Shown here: positions 1-10,130 of the stretch, in pieces | Position numbering within the stretch: the first letter of the stretch is position 1 | How the letters are laid out: each line of letters opens with the position of its first letter | Source of the DNA: Mycetohabitans sp. B8 | GTDB lineage: Bacteria; Pseudomonadota; Gammaproteobacteria; Burkholderiales; Burkholderiaceae | NCBI RefSeq assembly: GCF_021991875.1 | Contig: NZ_JAHLKR010000019.1 | Location: 310,001 to 374,000, forward strand | Length of the DNA stretch: 64,000 nt | Direction: 5' to 3' | The notes under the pieces: model-generated | Databases searched by the model: none | What the model saw: the letters and a program-made list of their open reading frames with translations, nothing else | What the model was told of the DNA's origin: nothing | Translations under genes and position numbers: made by a program

Positions 1-35
1 ATTGTAAACCGTGCGCGGCACGGCGCCGCGCCGCG

Positions 36-58
36 GGGCCGGCAACACGCGCCGGCCC
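36..58 (-). terminator. GC-rich hairpin downstream of fbaA
   Basis: Eight-base perfect arms (GGGCCGGC at 36-43 and GCCGGCCC at 51-58) around a 7-base loop lie just past the fbaA stop. No T-run follows on the minus strand, so it could be a weak or Rho-assisted terminator or only a stable 3' hairpin. Confidence 0.3.
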
Positions 59-71
59 GGCTGGCGGCGAA

Positions 72-1136
72 TTAGCGCACCACTTGCTTGAGCGCGCCCG
101 ATTTGTATTGCTCGGCGATCTTGTCCAGCGGCAACGGCTTGATCTTGCTGGCCTGCCCTTCGCAACCGAATTGCCGATAACGCGCCAGGCACACCTTCTT
201 GGCCGCTTCGCGCGCCGGCTTCAGGTAGTCGCGCGGGTCGAACTTGCTCGGGTTCTCGACGAAATAGCGGCGGATCGCACCGGTGATCGCCAGCCGCAAG
301 TCCGTATCGATATTGATCTTGCGTACACCGTGCTTGATGCCTTCCTGAATTTCCTCGACCGGCACGCCATACGTTTCCTTCATATCGCCGCCAAACTCGC
401 GGATCTCCGCCAGCAACTCCTGCGGCACCGACGACGAGCCGTGCATCACCAGGTGCGTGTTCGGAATCCGCGCATGGATTGCCTTGATCCGATCGATGGC
501 AAGAATGTCGCCTGTCGGCTTTTTCGTGAACTTATAAGCGCCATGGGACGTCCCGATCGCGATGGCCAGCGCATCGCACTGCGTCGCGCGCACGAAGTCG
601 GCCGCCTGCTCGACGTCGGTAAGCAGTTGCTCACGCGTCATCGTCCCTTCCGCACCATGGCCGTCCTCCTTGTCACCCTTCATCGTCTCGAGCGAACCGA
701 GCACGCCAAGTTCGGCCTCGACCGTTACGCCGATCGCGTGCGAGAACTCGACCACTTGTCGCGACACTTCGACGTTGTACTCGTAGCTGGCGACCGTCTT
801 GCCGTCGGCCTGTAGCGAGCCGTCCATCATCACGCTGGTAAAGCCGCTGCGGATCGCCGCCATGCAGACCGCCGGCGATTGTCCGTGATCCTGGTGCATC
901 ACAATCGGCAGATGCGGATAGGACTCGACCGCCGCCTCGATCAGATGGCGCAGGAACGCTTCACCCGCATATTTGCGCGCACCCGCCGACGCCTGCATGA
1001 TCACCGGCGCATTCGCCTCGTCCGCGGCCGCCATGATCGCCTGCACCTGCTCAAGGTTGTTGACGTTGAACGCCGGCAATCCGTAGCCGTTTTCAGCCGC
1101 GTGATCCAACAGTTGACGCATCGATACGAGAGGCAT
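72..1136 (-). CDS. fbaA: Class II fructose-bisphosphate aldolase
   Basis: Cleaves fructose-1,6-bisphosphate to dihydroxyacetone phosphate and glyceraldehyde-3-phosphate in the cytoplasm, using a divalent metal. The 354-residue product has the class II layout: an N-terminal AFNVNN segment, a metal-binding HQDHG motif near residue 82, the GTSHGAYK region near residue 195, and a MHGSSS phosphate-binding loop near residue 230, followed by the NIDTDLR region. The ATG is preceded by AAGGAG at good spacing. It is the last of three glycolytic genes on this strand (pgk, pyk, fbaA), though gaps of about 160-170 bases could allow internal promoters. Length and motifs are normal. Confidence 0.96.
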   Translation of the reverse strand: MPLVSMRQLLDHAAENGYGLPAFNVNNLEQVQAIMAAADEANAPVIMQASAGARKYAGEAFLRHLIEAAVESYPHLPIVMHQDHGQSPAVCMAAIRSGFTSVMMDGSLQADGKTVASYEYNVEVSRQVVEFSHAIGVTVEAELGVLGSLETMKGDKEDGHGAEGTMTREQLLTDVEQAADFVRATQCDALAIAIGTSHGAYKFTKKPTGDILAIDRIKAIHARIPNTHLVMHGSSSVPQELLAEIREFGGDMKETYGVPVEEIQEGIKHGVRKINIDTDLRLAITGAIRRYFVENPSKFDPRDYLKPAREAAKKVCLARYRQFGCEGQASKIKPLPLDKIAEQYKSGALKQVVR

Positions 1137-1305
1137 GTTTCACTCCTTCAATAAGAATTCTTCCCGGCACTGGCCGCGCTACCGTGGGCCGCGCGCATCC
1201 GTGTTGCGCCGCACGCCGCGCGCTGCCTCGGATCGGACGCTGTCGCATCGGTCATCCATCGGCCATTATTGTACGTTGACTGGGACGCGTCCAGCGGCGA
1301 AAACC

Positions 1306-2742
1306 TCAGACGATGTCGCCCACTTTGACGATCTTCAGCGTATTGGTACCGCCAGCCTGTCCCATCGGCTCGCCCACGGTCAACACAACAATATCGCCAC
1401 GCACCGCATAGCCGTTCTTCACCAGCACCTCGAGCGCCTGCTGTAGCGCCGTATCGCGGTCCAAGCTCGATTCCAGGTGCAACGGCACCACATTGCGGTA
1501 CAGCGCCATCCTCCGCTCGCTGGCCACGCGCGGCGTCAATGCATAGATCGGCACATGCAACCAATGCCGGCTCATCCATAACGCGGTCGCACCCGACTCG
1601 GTCAGCGCAATAATCGCCTTGGCACCCAGGTGGAACGCGGTGAACAGCGCTCCCATCGCAATCGACTGGTCGATGCGGGTGAACGTGCGATCCAAGAAAT
1701 CCTTGTCCAACTCGACATGCTCGGACTTCTCCGCCTCCACGCAAATGGCTGCCATCGTCTCGATGGTCTCGACCGGATACCGGCCGGCCGCGGTCTCCGC
1801 GGATAACATCACCGCATCGGTGCCGTCCAGCACCGCGTTGGCCACGTCCGAGACTTCCGCCCGTGTCGGCACCGGGTTCTGGATCATCGATTCCATCATC
1901 TGCGTGGCGGTGATCACGGTTTTGTTCGCCTCCCGCGCCATCCGGATCATGCGCTTTTGCAGCGCCGGCACCGCCGCGTTACCGACCTCCACCGCCAAAT
2001 CGCCGCGCGCCACCATGATGCCATCCGATGCATCGAGGATCTCCTGCAATGCCGGGATCGCCTCGGCACGCTCGATTTTGGCGATCATCTTCGGCTTGTG
2101 GCCGTACGGCGCGCCGGCAATGTTCGCGAGCTGCCGCGCCATCTCCATGTCCGTCGCATTTTTTGGAAACGACACGGCGACCAAATCCGCGCCGAGCGCC
2201 ATCGCCGTACGTATATCCTCCATGTCCTTTGCCGTCAGTGCGGGGGCGGACAGACCGCCGCCCTGCCGATTGATCCCCTTGTTGTTCGATAATTCACCGC
2301 CAACCTTCACGCTCGTGTGGATCTCGTCGCCGATCACCCGCTGCACGCTCAACACGATCAGGCCATCGTTAAGCAGTAGGACGTCGCCGGCCTTCAAATC
2401 GCGCGGCAGGCCCTTGTAGTCCAGGCCGACGCGCTCGTCGTTGCCCAGTTCGCACGCGGCATCCAGCACGAACGGCGCGCCAGCAGCGAGCATCACACGG
2501 CCGTTCTCGAACTTGCCGACGCGGATCTTCGGACCTTGCAGGTCCGCCATGATCGCCACTTCCCGGCCCGCCTGCCGCGCAGCCTCCCGCACGAACTCGG
2601 CACGCTGGCAATGATCATCGGCGGTGCCATGCGAGAAATTCAGCCGCACAACATCCATCCCCGCCGCGATCATCCGCGACAGGATGTCCGGCGAGCTGGA
2701 CGCGGGTCCAATGGTGGCGACAATCTTGGTAGCGCGATGCAT
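1306..2742 (-). CDS. pyk: Pyruvate kinase
   Basis: Converts phosphoenolpyruvate and ADP to pyruvate and ATP, the last step of glycolysis. The 478-residue protein starts with the typical RATKIVATIGPAS segment. It carries the NFSHG motif, the MIAKIERAEA active-site lysine region near residue 220, the MVARGDLAVE motif and the TATQMMESM motif, then an allosteric C-terminal domain ending in a GGTNTLKI-type sequence. A GAGGAG ribosome-binding site lies just before the ATG. It sits between pgk (upstream) and fbaA (downstream), all on the minus strand. No disruption is visible. Confidence 0.96.
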   Translation of the reverse strand: MHRATKIVATIGPASSSPDILSRMIAAGMDVVRLNFSHGTADDHCQRAEFVREAARQAGREVAIMADLQGPKIRVGKFENGRVMLAAGAPFVLDAACELGNDERVGLDYKGLPRDLKAGDVLLLNDGLIVLSVQRVIGDEIHTSVKVGGELSNNKGINRQGGGLSAPALTAKDMEDIRTAMALGADLVAVSFPKNATDMEMARQLANIAGAPYGHKPKMIAKIERAEAIPALQEILDASDGIMVARGDLAVEVGNAAVPALQKRMIRMAREANKTVITATQMMESMIQNPVPTRAEVSDVANAVLDGTDAVMLSAETAAGRYPVETIETMAAICVEAEKSEHVELDKDFLDRTFTRIDQSIAMGALFTAFHLGAKAIIALTESGATALWMSRHWLHVPIYALTPRVASERRMALYRNVVPLHLESSLDRDTALQQALEVLVKNGYAVRGDIVVLTVGEPMGQAGGTNTLKIVKVGDIV

Positions 2743-2902
2743 GAGTCTCCTCGACTGGGGTTAAAGCGCTGCTGCGGAGGCGATTGCCCGGAGCGCATGC
2801 GACACCGGCGCAACGCCGCTGCACGCAGCCGGCCGGGTCAGGGCAGCCGCGCCGCGATGTTACGACGTCGGCGGTAAGTTGCGCAAAGTCGGTCGTGACC
2901 GT

Positions 2903-4117
2903 TTATGCGCCGGCGTTGCCGGCTTGCGCACGGCTTTGCAGCACCTCGACCGCAGGCAGCGTCTTGCCCTCGAGGAACTCGAGGAAAGCCCCTCCTCCGG
3001 TCGAGATATAACTGACCTTGTCATGAATACCGTACTTCGCAATCGCCGCGAGCGTATCGCCGCCGCCGGCGATGGAGAACGCCGGCGACTTCGCGATGGC
3101 CTGCGCAAGCGTCTTCGTGCCGTTGGCGAATGGGTCGAACTCGAACACGCCGACGGGCCCGTTCCACACGATTGTGCCGGCCTTTTCCAGCTGCACGGCC
3201 AGCGCGGCCGCGGTCTGTGGACCGATATCCAGGATCATATCGTCATCGGCCACCTCGCTTGCCGCCTTGGTCTGTGCCTGGGCATCCGGCGCAAACGCCT
3301 TCGCGGTCACCACATCGGTCGGAATCGGCACCGATGCCCCGCGCGCGTTCGCCGCGTCGATGATCGCCTTGCCCTCACCGACTAGATCCGCTTCGGCCAG
3401 CGATTTGCCGATCGGCAGCCCAGCGGCCAACATGAACGTGTTCGCGATGCCGCCGCCCACGATCAGCTGGTCGACCTTTTCGGCAAGCGACTTCAGGATG
3501 GTCAGCTTCGTCGACACCTTCGAGCCCGCCACGATCGCCACGAGCGGACGTTTCGGGTTGCTAAGCGCTTTGCCCAGTGCATCGAGTTCCGCCGCGAGCA
3601 GCGGACCGGCGCACGCGATCTTCGCGTACTTCGCGATCCCGTGCGTGGTCGCCTCCGCGCGGTGCGCGGTGCCAAACGCATCATTGACGTAGACATCGCA
3701 CAGCGCGGCCATCTTTTGCGCAAGCTCGTCCGAGTTCTTCTTCTCTCCCGGGTTGACGCGGCAATTCTCGAGCAGCACGACATGGCCAGGCGCCACGCTC
3801 ACACCATGCTCGACCCAGTTGGCCACCAGCGGCACGTTGCAGCCGAGCCACTCACCCAAGCGCTTGGCCACGGGTGCAAGGGAGTCTTGCGGCTTGAACT
3901 GCCCTTCGGTGGGCCGGCCCAGGTGCGATGTCACCATCACCGCCGCGCCGGCATCGAGCGCCTGGCGGATCGCTGGGATCGACGCGCGGATGCGAGTGTC
4001 CTCGGTGATGTTGCCGGCATCGTCTTGTGGCACGTTCAGGTCGGCACGGATGAACACGCGCTGGCCACGGAGCTTTCCGTCCGCGATGAGGTCGGTCAAA
4101 CGCAGAACTTGAGTCAT
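2903..4117 (-). CDS. pgk: Phosphoglycerate kinase
   Basis: Transfers the acyl phosphate of 1,3-bisphosphoglycerate to ADP, giving 3-phosphoglycerate and ATP. The 404-residue sequence has the expected N-domain ([12 protein letters not shown] near residue 20, TSHLGRP near residue 65), the [13 protein letters not shown] segment near residue 145, the hinge ([12 protein letters not shown]) and the C-terminal GGGDTLAA nucleotide loop with a [14 protein letters not shown] end. It is the promoter-proximal gene of the glycolytic set. The roughly 220 bases upstream (4118-4337) become AT-rich and separate it from the glycosyltransferase insert. Confidence 0.96.
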   Translation of the reverse strand: MTQVLRLTDLIADGKLRGQRVFIRADLNVPQDDAGNITEDTRIRASIPAIRQALDAGAAVMVTSHLGRPTEGQFKPQDSLAPVAKRLGEWLGCNVPLVANWVEHGVSVAPGHVVLLENCRVNPGEKKNSDELAQKMAALCDVYVNDAFGTAHRAEATTHGIAKYAKIACAGPLLAAELDALGKALSNPKRPLVAIVAGSKVSTKLTILKSLAEKVDQLIVGGGIANTFMLAAGLPIGKSLAEADLVGEGKAIIDAANARGASVPIPTDVVTAKAFAPDAQAQTKAASEVADDDMILDIGPQTAAALAVQLEKAGTIVWNGPVGVFEFDPFANGTKTLAQAIAKSPAFSIAGGGDTLAAIAKYGIHDKVSYISTGGGAFLEFLEGKTLPAVEVLQSRAQAGNAGA

Positions 4118-4337
4118 GAGGTTGGCTTGACGGAGTTGAGAAAAGGATAAAGCCGCGGCGCGAACGGCCGCTGTTTGCCATTCGGATGCCGTACTTGCAT
4201 TTATTTTTTATTTTAGCGCATCACATAGTGATGCCCCGCAGCAGTGGCCAACCCAAAGTGTATCGTGCTTACACACTACGCACAGCATAGTATTTGCAAG
4301 CATCTCAACCAAGACAGTGTCAATATTGACTGGATCT

Positions 4338-5819
4338 TCAAGAGCGGGGTGGCATTAAAAAGAGTTGGTATTTGCGCGCTGGCAGTGTCATGCCCCAGGC
4401 CTGCTTTTTCACCTCACATAATGATGGCGACGCTGCGCTAATTGAGCTTGCTGCCGCAATGCAGTCCAGGTCGCTGTCCCGGCAGACAAGCAGAGCACCC
4501 TCACGCGCCACGTCGGCGACACTCACCCACGGTGTCTCGTAGGGATGACGGAAGTCCCAAAAACGCGTGTAGCCACGACTATAAAATGCAATTGACCGCG
4601 CCTCGTTGATTGCCCCGCCTACTATCGGAATGTCCCCGCCAAACCGCTGGCGCCAAAGATTGCTTGCAGCCGCCGCTAGTTCGGCTCGCGGCTCGGCACC
4701 TCCTTCTGTATTGCGCTTCGCGCCCAACCATCCGACAATAGACGCTATCAACAATACAATCAGCCAGTAGGCCAACATCACCCGCGGTGCGCGCGCCGGC
4801 GTTATCTCGAATCCGCCGCGACGAAGTACCACCAGCCAAAACGGAACGATAGCGAACCACTGAGCCATGCCCCATACGGAGGCCATCTGCGTTTTCGCCG
4901 CCACTGCTGCCACGCCTACAACGATAAGCGGGGCTGCGACAAGCCACCAAAGGCCTGAACGCTCGGGGGGAGCAACACAACTGCGCGCCATCGCGAGAGC
5001 CGCTTGCCGCCAATGTGTCCGGGTCAGTAGCGCAACGAAGCAAAAGCTTGGCAACAGGTAGCCCAATTGCGCAGCCGTGTAGATGCAAAAGCGTACAATG
5101 GCATCACCTACCGTTCCACCCGTACGGTTTTGCGCGTAGCGGAGCGTTAAAAAATCATTGGACACGAGCCAGTAAACATGAGGTAGCAGGACGACTGCCG
5201 CGGCGCCTGCTACCAGCCACGAGCGCCGACTCAACAAAGTGGCACGCCAAGCCGGATGCATCAATGCGGCCACGCATAACGCTACGAGCAATACTACTGA
5301 AAAGTACTTGCCCAGCATCGACGCACCGGCAAGTACGCCAAGGGCAATCGCGCAGCTCGCGCGACGATTTTGCATGAAGCAAACAAAAAAATATGCAGTC
5401 CACGGCCAAAGCAACAGTAAAACTGCATTAGCATTGAATTTGATTGCAAGATTTGAGTACAGTGGTGAAACTGCCATCGCCAAGCCTGCTAAGATGGCAA
5501 GCCGGGTTGGCAAGAAGCACTTGGCCAGGGCCACAATACCGAGCAACCCCACCATTGCGTTAAGCGCCGAAAGTGAGAAATACGCAATATCAGTATGGGG
5601 AAAAACGCGGAACCAGGCTGCAGTAACCCATGCAAACAAAGGGGGGTGCTTCGAATAGCCGGCTTGCCATTCTATGCCCCACACGTAGTTCTCAACCATG
5701 TCGCCCTGTCTGTCAAGGTTGCCCCATGACAGCCACGCGGCGAATGTCCATACGAGCGCATGTATCGGTAATAACCAAAGCATTCGCAAATCGCGTCCTA
5801 CGCCGCTCTTTTCTTTCAT
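4338..5819 (-). CDS. GT39-like membrane glycosyltransferase
   Basis: A 493-residue multi-pass membrane protein resembling the ArnT/PMT-type family (GT39), which moves sugars from polyprenyl-phosphate donors onto lipid A, O-antigen or protein on the periplasmic face. Support: a hydrophobic N-terminus, then an acidic first loop with a GDMVENYVWG segment, the HPPLFAW motif typical of these enzymes, and about 10-12 membrane spans; the C-terminal soluble part holds the FYSRGYTRFWDF region. I chose the ATG at 5819, because the longer reading opens with TTG and adds only eight residues. Base composition is lower in GC than in pgk or ilvE. It lies 78 bases after the GT2 gene. The acceptor cannot be told from sequence. 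Confidence 0.75.
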   Translation of the reverse strand: MKEKSGVGRDLRMLWLLPIHALVWTFAAWLSWGNLDRQGDMVENYVWGIEWQAGYSKHPPLFAWVTAAWFRVFPHTDIAYFSLSALNAMVGLLGIVALAKCFLPTRLAILAGLAMAVSPLYSNLAIKFNANAVLLLLWPWTAYFFVCFMQNRRASCAIALGVLAGASMLGKYFSVVLLVALCVAALMHPAWRATLLSRRSWLVAGAAAVVLLPHVYWLVSNDFLTLRYAQNRTGGTVGDAIVRFCIYTAAQLGYLLPSFCFVALLTRTHWRQAALAMARSCVAPPERSGLWWLVAAPLIVVGVAAVAAKTQMASVWGMAQWFAIVPFWLVVLRRGGFEITPARAPRVMLAYWLIVLLIASIVGWLGAKRNTEGGAEPRAELAAAASNLWRQRFGGDIPIVGGAINEARSIAFYSRGYTRFWDFRHPYETPWVSVADVAREGALLVCRDSDLDCIAAASSISAASPSLCEVKKQAWGMTLPARKYQLFLMPPRS

Positions 5820-5897
5820 ATGGATAATGGCATCAAAAAACAAAATTAAATTAATAAAATTTTATAAAAATTTGTTGTTGCAACGGACTATATACTT

Positions 5898-6923
5898 TTA
5901 ACGGTAGATTTTTCTGACAATATAAGAAGGTCTTCTTTTGGCTTCCATATATATGCGCCCCACGTACTCGCCTATCATACCAATACCTATCAATTGGACG
6001 CCGCCCAAAAAAAGGACCATGGTGATGATCGATGCATAGCCTGGTACATCGACTCCCCGAAATAGCGTGCGCAAAATCAAATACGCAGCATAGAATAGAG
6101 CCAAACCCGCAACAGTGCCACCGATATACGTCCACATACGCAATGGCAACGTTCCAAAGCTGGTCAGTCCTTCAAGAGCCAAATTCCAAAGCTTCCAACC
6201 AGAAAACTTCGATTTTCCGTCTGCCCTCGGTTTGCGCACGTACTCGACTACACTTGTACGAAAGCCCACCCATGCAAACAATCCCTTCATAAACCGCCGG
6301 TTTTCGGGCAACTGCTTCAGCGCCTCCACTACTTGGCGGGACATCAGTCTAAAGTCACCCGTGTTTTCAGGAATTGTTGTGTCAGAGATGGCGTTATGCA
6401 GTCGGTAGAAAAGCGCTGCGGTTCCTCGCTTGACATAGGTATCTGTGTGCCGGCTCACACGTTTGGCCAGTACCATATCGAAACCCTCCTGCCACCGTGC
6501 CACCAATTGCTGGATGATATCCGGCGGATCTTGCAAATCCGCATCAAACGGGATGATTGCCGCGCCCCGGGCCTCGTGAATACCGGCTGTTAACGCCGCC
6601 TCCTTACCGAAATTGCGAGACAATTCAATAATGCAAATGTGAGGGTCGCTCGCGCGTGCCGCTAAAAGTTTTTGCTGCGTGGAATCGGTACTACCATCGT
6701 TGACACAAATCACTTCATATTGCGCTTTAGGTATGCTGCGTAACACTGGCAAGACGGCGCGAAAGAATGCTTCGACCATGAATTCTTCATTGTAAAAGGG
6801 CACAACAAGTGAAATCAATGGAAAATTCGTCGCCGCATGAGATTTGGCTCCTTCCTCGTCCACGCTGCTCACCGGGGCCGAGCTATGCCAGCCACCTCCA
6901 CAATGTGGACAGACATACTGCAC
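5898..6923 (-). CDS. GT2 polyprenyl-phosphate glycosyltransferase (GtrB/DPM1-like)
   Basis: Likely loads a sugar from a nucleotide donor onto undecaprenyl phosphate at the inner membrane, giving the lipid-linked donor used by the adjacent GT39-like enzyme. It has a GT-A fold signature (SLVVPFYNEE, VNDGSTDST, then DADLQDPP with the DxD metal site), the RNFGKEAALTAG segment, and two C-terminal membrane spans ending in GEYVGRIYMEAKRRP, all as in GtrB. The frame stays open back to an ATG at 7130 (410 residues), but the first 100 or so residues have no family counterpart. I place the start at a GTG at 6923 (342 residues); GTGs further in are equally possible. GC is below its neighbours', suggesting acquisition. 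Confidence 0.8.
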   Translation of the reverse strand: MQYVCPHCGGGWHSSAPVSSVDEEGAKSHAATNFPLISLVVPFYNEEFMVEAFFRAVLPVLRSIPKAQYEVICVNDGSTDSTQQKLLAARASDPHICIIELSRNFGKEAALTAGIHEARGAAIIPFDADLQDPPDIIQQLVARWQEGFDMVLAKRVSRHTDTYVKRGTAALFYRLHNAISDTTIPENTGDFRLMSRQVVEALKQLPENRRFMKGLFAWVGFRTSVVEYVRKPRADGKSKFSGWKLWNLALEGLTSFGTLPLRMWTYIGGTVAGLALFYAAYLILRTLFRGVDVPGYASIITMVLFLGGVQLIGIGMIGEYVGRIYMEAKRRPSYIVRKIYR

Positions 6924-7130
6924 TGTCGCAGGCAAGCCGTTTCCTGACGGCTTGCCATCATGCTGCCTATAACCAGCAGCATCACCCTGCCATGAAATGG
7001 AAAGGGTAGATCTTTGCGCTAAGTATTTCAGAGCTATTATCCTAATATAGTAGGGTTCGTTGGGGCGGGGGGGCTGGTTTAATTGGCGCAAGTGACTTAC
7101 ATTTTCGCGCTCACTAGGTTGGCAAACCAC

Positions 7131-7635
7131 TATACAACGACTTTATTACCCACACACCCAATCCGTGCGCTACACAACCACCGTGATCACACTACTTGAG
7201 CGACACCTTGCCGAGAGAATCGCCTACTAAAAAACACATTTACCAACTTAACTACGAGCCCCCGTAACATAAGCATTACCATATAAAATTTAATTATGTC
7301 ACTGCAATGACTTCCACCGCCTCAACATGGCGGCTAAAAAATACATTTTTTCCAATGATAGCGCAAGCCACCTCCATTTTAAAAGCTTAGTTTGTGCGCA
7401 GCGATCTATACCGCGATGCAACATTTTGCATAGCGAACGTCATTAAATGACTTCACTTCGCATTTACCCGTTCTTACTTACCCGTCCTTGTTACAACTTG
7501 TCCTGCATCAGCGAGACGGCGCGACGTATTAGCGCGCGCCTATACCGGGGCTCTTTCTCCAGAAACGCTTGTCAGGCATCGAAGTGGCGTACTTTATATG
7601 CCGCCTACCCCAAACGCCTCTGGCAGCAACCACAC
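7131..7635. other. AT-rich intergenic tract without a recognisable gene
   Basis: About 500 bases between the glycosyltransferase pair and azlD, clearly richer in A and T than flanking DNA, with several runs of A or T near 7280-7390. I see no credible coding frame, tRNA or strong hairpin. It probably holds the promoter of the glycosyltransferase pair and the edge of the acquired segment. Confidence 0.5.
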
Positions 7636-7959
7636 TTAACACCCCAATCGCAACGCGGTAAATACCGCCATTCCGACGACGATCGTCCCAATCATGCTGC
7701 GCCGCCACAGGAACCACAGCGTGCCGGCGACCGTGCCATACAATGCGTGGTTGTCGAGCGCAAACGATAGCCCTCGCGGCGTCATCGCGACATCCGGCAC
7801 GACCACCGCGATCAGCGCCGCTGCGGGTGCATAACGCAATGCGCGCAGCACGCGCTCTGGCAACACGGTGCGCTCGCCGCCCACCAGGAAAGCGGCTCGG
7901 GTCACACCGGTGACGATCATCATGCCGATCATCGTGAGCCAAATCTCGGTCGAGCTCAT
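7636..7959 (-). CDS. azlD: AzlD-family branched-chain amino acid exporter subunit
   Basis: A 107-residue protein with four predicted membrane helices, matching the small AzlD partner of the AzlCD (LIV-E type) exporter for branched-chain amino acids. Typical features are the early GVTRAAFLVGG region and the RYAPAAALIAVVVPD segment, where a positively charged turn precedes the second helix. Its ATG overlaps the stop of the upstream azlC by four bases (ATGA, 7956-7959), a sign of translational coupling and a shared complex. Confidence 0.85.
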   Translation of the reverse strand: MSSTEIWLTMIGMMIVTGVTRAAFLVGGERTVLPERVLRALRYAPAAALIAVVVPDVAMTPRGLSFALDNHALYGTVAGTLWFLWRRSMIGTIVVGMAVFTALRLGC

Positions 7960-8711
7960 TGCGACACCCCGCTGCCCTGTCCAGCGCGCCGCAATGCCTT
8001 CGCCGACCTATTGCGCGCATAGGTGTCGCTGGCGAGTCCCGCGAGCAGCGCGGCCAGGATCGCCAGCGGCAGCGACAGCCGATATGGCATGTCGATGCCG
8101 ACGAGTGCGACGATCGCCGCGATGACCACGGCCGCCAGCGTCGAGCGGCCGACGATCGCCGACACCATGATCGGGATCAACACGAGCGTGCCCGCCAGGC
8201 TCAAGCCCCAGTCGTGCGGAAAAAAGCTGGCAAGCAAGATGCCGATGATCGAGGACGCCTGCCACATGATCCAGCTTGACGCCGCCATGCCCCAGAAGAA
8301 CGCCTCCTTGCCAGGCTCATGCCCGGGCTTGAAACCGCGCGCCTGGAACAGCAGGTAGATCACGTCCCCGTTGAAATAGCCTAACAGCAAACGGCGCGGC
8401 ATCGACAGGTACGAAAAATGGGGCGCCAGGCCGGCACTGAACACAATAAACCGCGTATTGACCATCGCCGCGGTCAGCAGCACGGTCCACATCGGTAGCT
8501 TCGCGGCGAGCAGCGGCAACACGGCCAGTTGCGAGGAACCAGCATACACGAGCAGTGACATGCCGATCGCCTGCGGCACGGTCAGCACCGACTTGCTCAT
8601 CGCGATGCCGGTCACCAGCCCCCAGGAAAACATCGCGGCAAAAGTCGGCGCATAGGTGCGCACGCCGTCGACAAAGGCGCGGCGGTCGACATCGGACAAA
8701 CGCTGGAACAT
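7956..8711 (-). CDS. azlC: AzlC-family branched-chain amino acid exporter subunit
   Basis: Large inner-membrane subunit of the AzlCD exporter. From the ATG at 8711 the product is 251 residues, beginning with a short cytoplasmic segment and the G-VRTYAP-TFAAMFSWG region of AzlC proteins, followed by about seven membrane spans. A longer reading from 8786 adds 25 basic, non-conserved residues and is less likely; no strong ribosome-binding site distinguishes the two. It is divergent from ilvE, a branched-chain aminotransferase, which fits a link to branched-chain amino acid balance, although that is contextual. Confidence 0.85.
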   Translation of the reverse strand: MFQRLSDVDRRAFVDGVRTYAPTFAAMFSWGLVTGIAMSKSVLTVPQAIGMSLLVYAGSSQLAVLPLLAAKLPMWTVLLTAAMVNTRFIVFSAGLAPHFSYLSMPRRLLLGYFNGDVIYLLFQARGFKPGHEPGKEAFFWGMAASSWIMWQASSIIGILLASFFPHDWGLSLAGTLVLIPIMVSAIVGRSTLAAVVIAAIVALVGIDMPYRLSLPLAILAALLAGLASDTYARNRSAKALRRAGQGSGVSQ

Positions 8712-8983
8712 GGCAGCAACGGTGAATTGAATGGAGCGGGCTAGCGATCGGCGATTGCAGCGGCGACTTCCTCTAGGTAAGCACACGGATTATATGACTG
8801 ACCCGGTCACGCATCCACGAATGGACGATCTGCTCGCCGCTGCATTGGACGCCAGCGGGCCCCTGCAAGGTGTACGCCGTATGCGCGTCGGGGCTCGAAT
8901 TGACGCTAAAATAACGTCCTTTGGCTGAGTCATTGCACGTTCCGTGCGGGCGGCCAACGACAGACACCGCGAGGAGAATCCCT

Positions 8984-9904
8984 ATGTCAATGGCCGACCG
9001 CGATGGCAAAATCTGGATGGACGGCAAGCTGATCGATTGGCGCGACGCGAAGATCCATGTGCTGACGCATACGCTGCACTACGGGATGGGCGTATTCGAA
9101 GGGGTGCGTGCGTACCAGACCCGCGAGGGCACCGCTATCTTCCGGTTGAAGGAACATACGAGGCGCCTGTTCAACTCGGCAAAGATCTTCCAGATGGATG
9201 TGCCGTTCGACCAGGAAACGCTCATCGCCGCGCAGCGCGACGTCGTGCGAGAAAACCAACTCCAGTCGTGCTACCTGCGCCCGATCATTTGGGTCGGCTC
9301 CGAGAAACTCGGCGTGTCGGCAAAAGGCAACACGATCCATGTCGCGATCGCGGCATGGCCGTGGGGCGCCTACCTCGGCGACGAAGGGCTGTCCAACGGC
9401 ATTCGCGTGAAGACTTCGTCGTTCACGCGCCACCACGTCAACGTGTCGATGGTGCGCGCCAAGGCGTCGGGTTGGTACGTCAATTCGATCCTTGCCAACC
9501 AGGAGGCGGCCGCCGACGGCTACGACGAGGCGCTGCTGCTGGATGTGGATGGCTATGTATCCGAGGGCTCCGGCGAGAACTTCTTCCTCGTCAACCACGG
9601 CAAGCTGTATACGCCAGACCTGTCGTCGTGCCTGGACGGCATCACGCGCGACACGATCATCACGCTGGCGAAAGACTTCGGCATCGAAGTCATCGAGAAG
9701 CGCATCACGCGGGACGAGGTGTATACCGCGGACGAGGCGTTCTTCACCGGAACCGCAGCCGAAGTCACGCCGATCCGCGAACTGGACAACCGCACGATTG
9801 GCACCGGCCGCCGCGGACCGGTCACCGAAAAGCTTCAGTGCGCGTTCTTCGATATCGTGTCGGGGAAGAACAAACAGTACGCGCACTGGCTGACCCAGGT
9901 CTGA
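8984..9904 (+). CDS. ilvE: Branched-chain amino acid aminotransferase
   Basis: PLP-dependent class IV aminotransferase making leucine, isoleucine and valine from their 2-oxo acids with glutamate. The ATG at 8984 is chosen because a GAGGAG sits seven bases upstream; it gives 306 residues, the usual length. Visible motifs include HTLHYGMGVFEG near residue 33, the lysine-bearing VRAKASGWY region near residue 155, EALLLD, the SEGSGENFF motif, and the FFTGTAAEVTPI segment close to the C-terminus. It is followed 31 bases later by a zinc-finger peptide gene and then waaF on the same strand. Confidence 0.95.
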   Translation: MSMADRDGKIWMDGKLIDWRDAKIHVLTHTLHYGMGVFEGVRAYQTREGTAIFRLKEHTRRLFNSAKIFQMDVPFDQETLIAAQRDVVRENQLQSCYLRPIIWVGSEKLGVSAKGNTIHVAIAAWPWGAYLGDEGLSNGIRVKTSSFTRHHVNVSMVRAKASGWYVNSILANQEAAADGYDEALLLDVDGYVSEGSGENFFLVNHGKLYTPDLSSCLDGITRDTIITLAKDFGIEVIEKRITRDEVYTADEAFFTGTAAEVTPIRELDNRTIGTGRRGPVTEKLQCAFFDIVSGKNKQYAHWLTQV

Positions 9905-9935
9905 GCCTGCCTCTTTTGAACCCAAGATCGACCCT

Positions 9936-10130
9936 ATGAGCGAACTGAAGGAAATGCCGCTGATCGAACTCAGCGTGAAGGACCTCCCCGCCTATTGCCC
10001 GAACCCGGCGATGCCCCGCTGGAGCGCGCATCCGCGTATTTTCATCGACGTCACGCACGGCGAGGCCCGGTGCCCTTACTGCGGCACGCGCTACAAGCTG
10101 CGCGACGGCGAGGTGCTCAAGGGCCATTGA
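9936..10130 (+). CDS. Small CHCC-type zinc-finger protein
   Basis: A 64-residue protein with a Cys near residue 21 (AYCPNP), a His near residue 32 and a closing CPYC pair near residue 51. This is the layout of the zf-CHCC family, whose mitochondrial relatives are small complex I subunits; the bacterial role is not established. The spacing to ilvE suggests co-transcription, and waaF follows. In related bacteria the ilvE/zinc-finger/waaF order is common. Confidence 0.85.
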   Translation: MSELKEMPLIELSVKDLPAYCPNPAMPRWSAHPRIFIDVTHGEARCPYCGTRYKLRDGEVLKGH

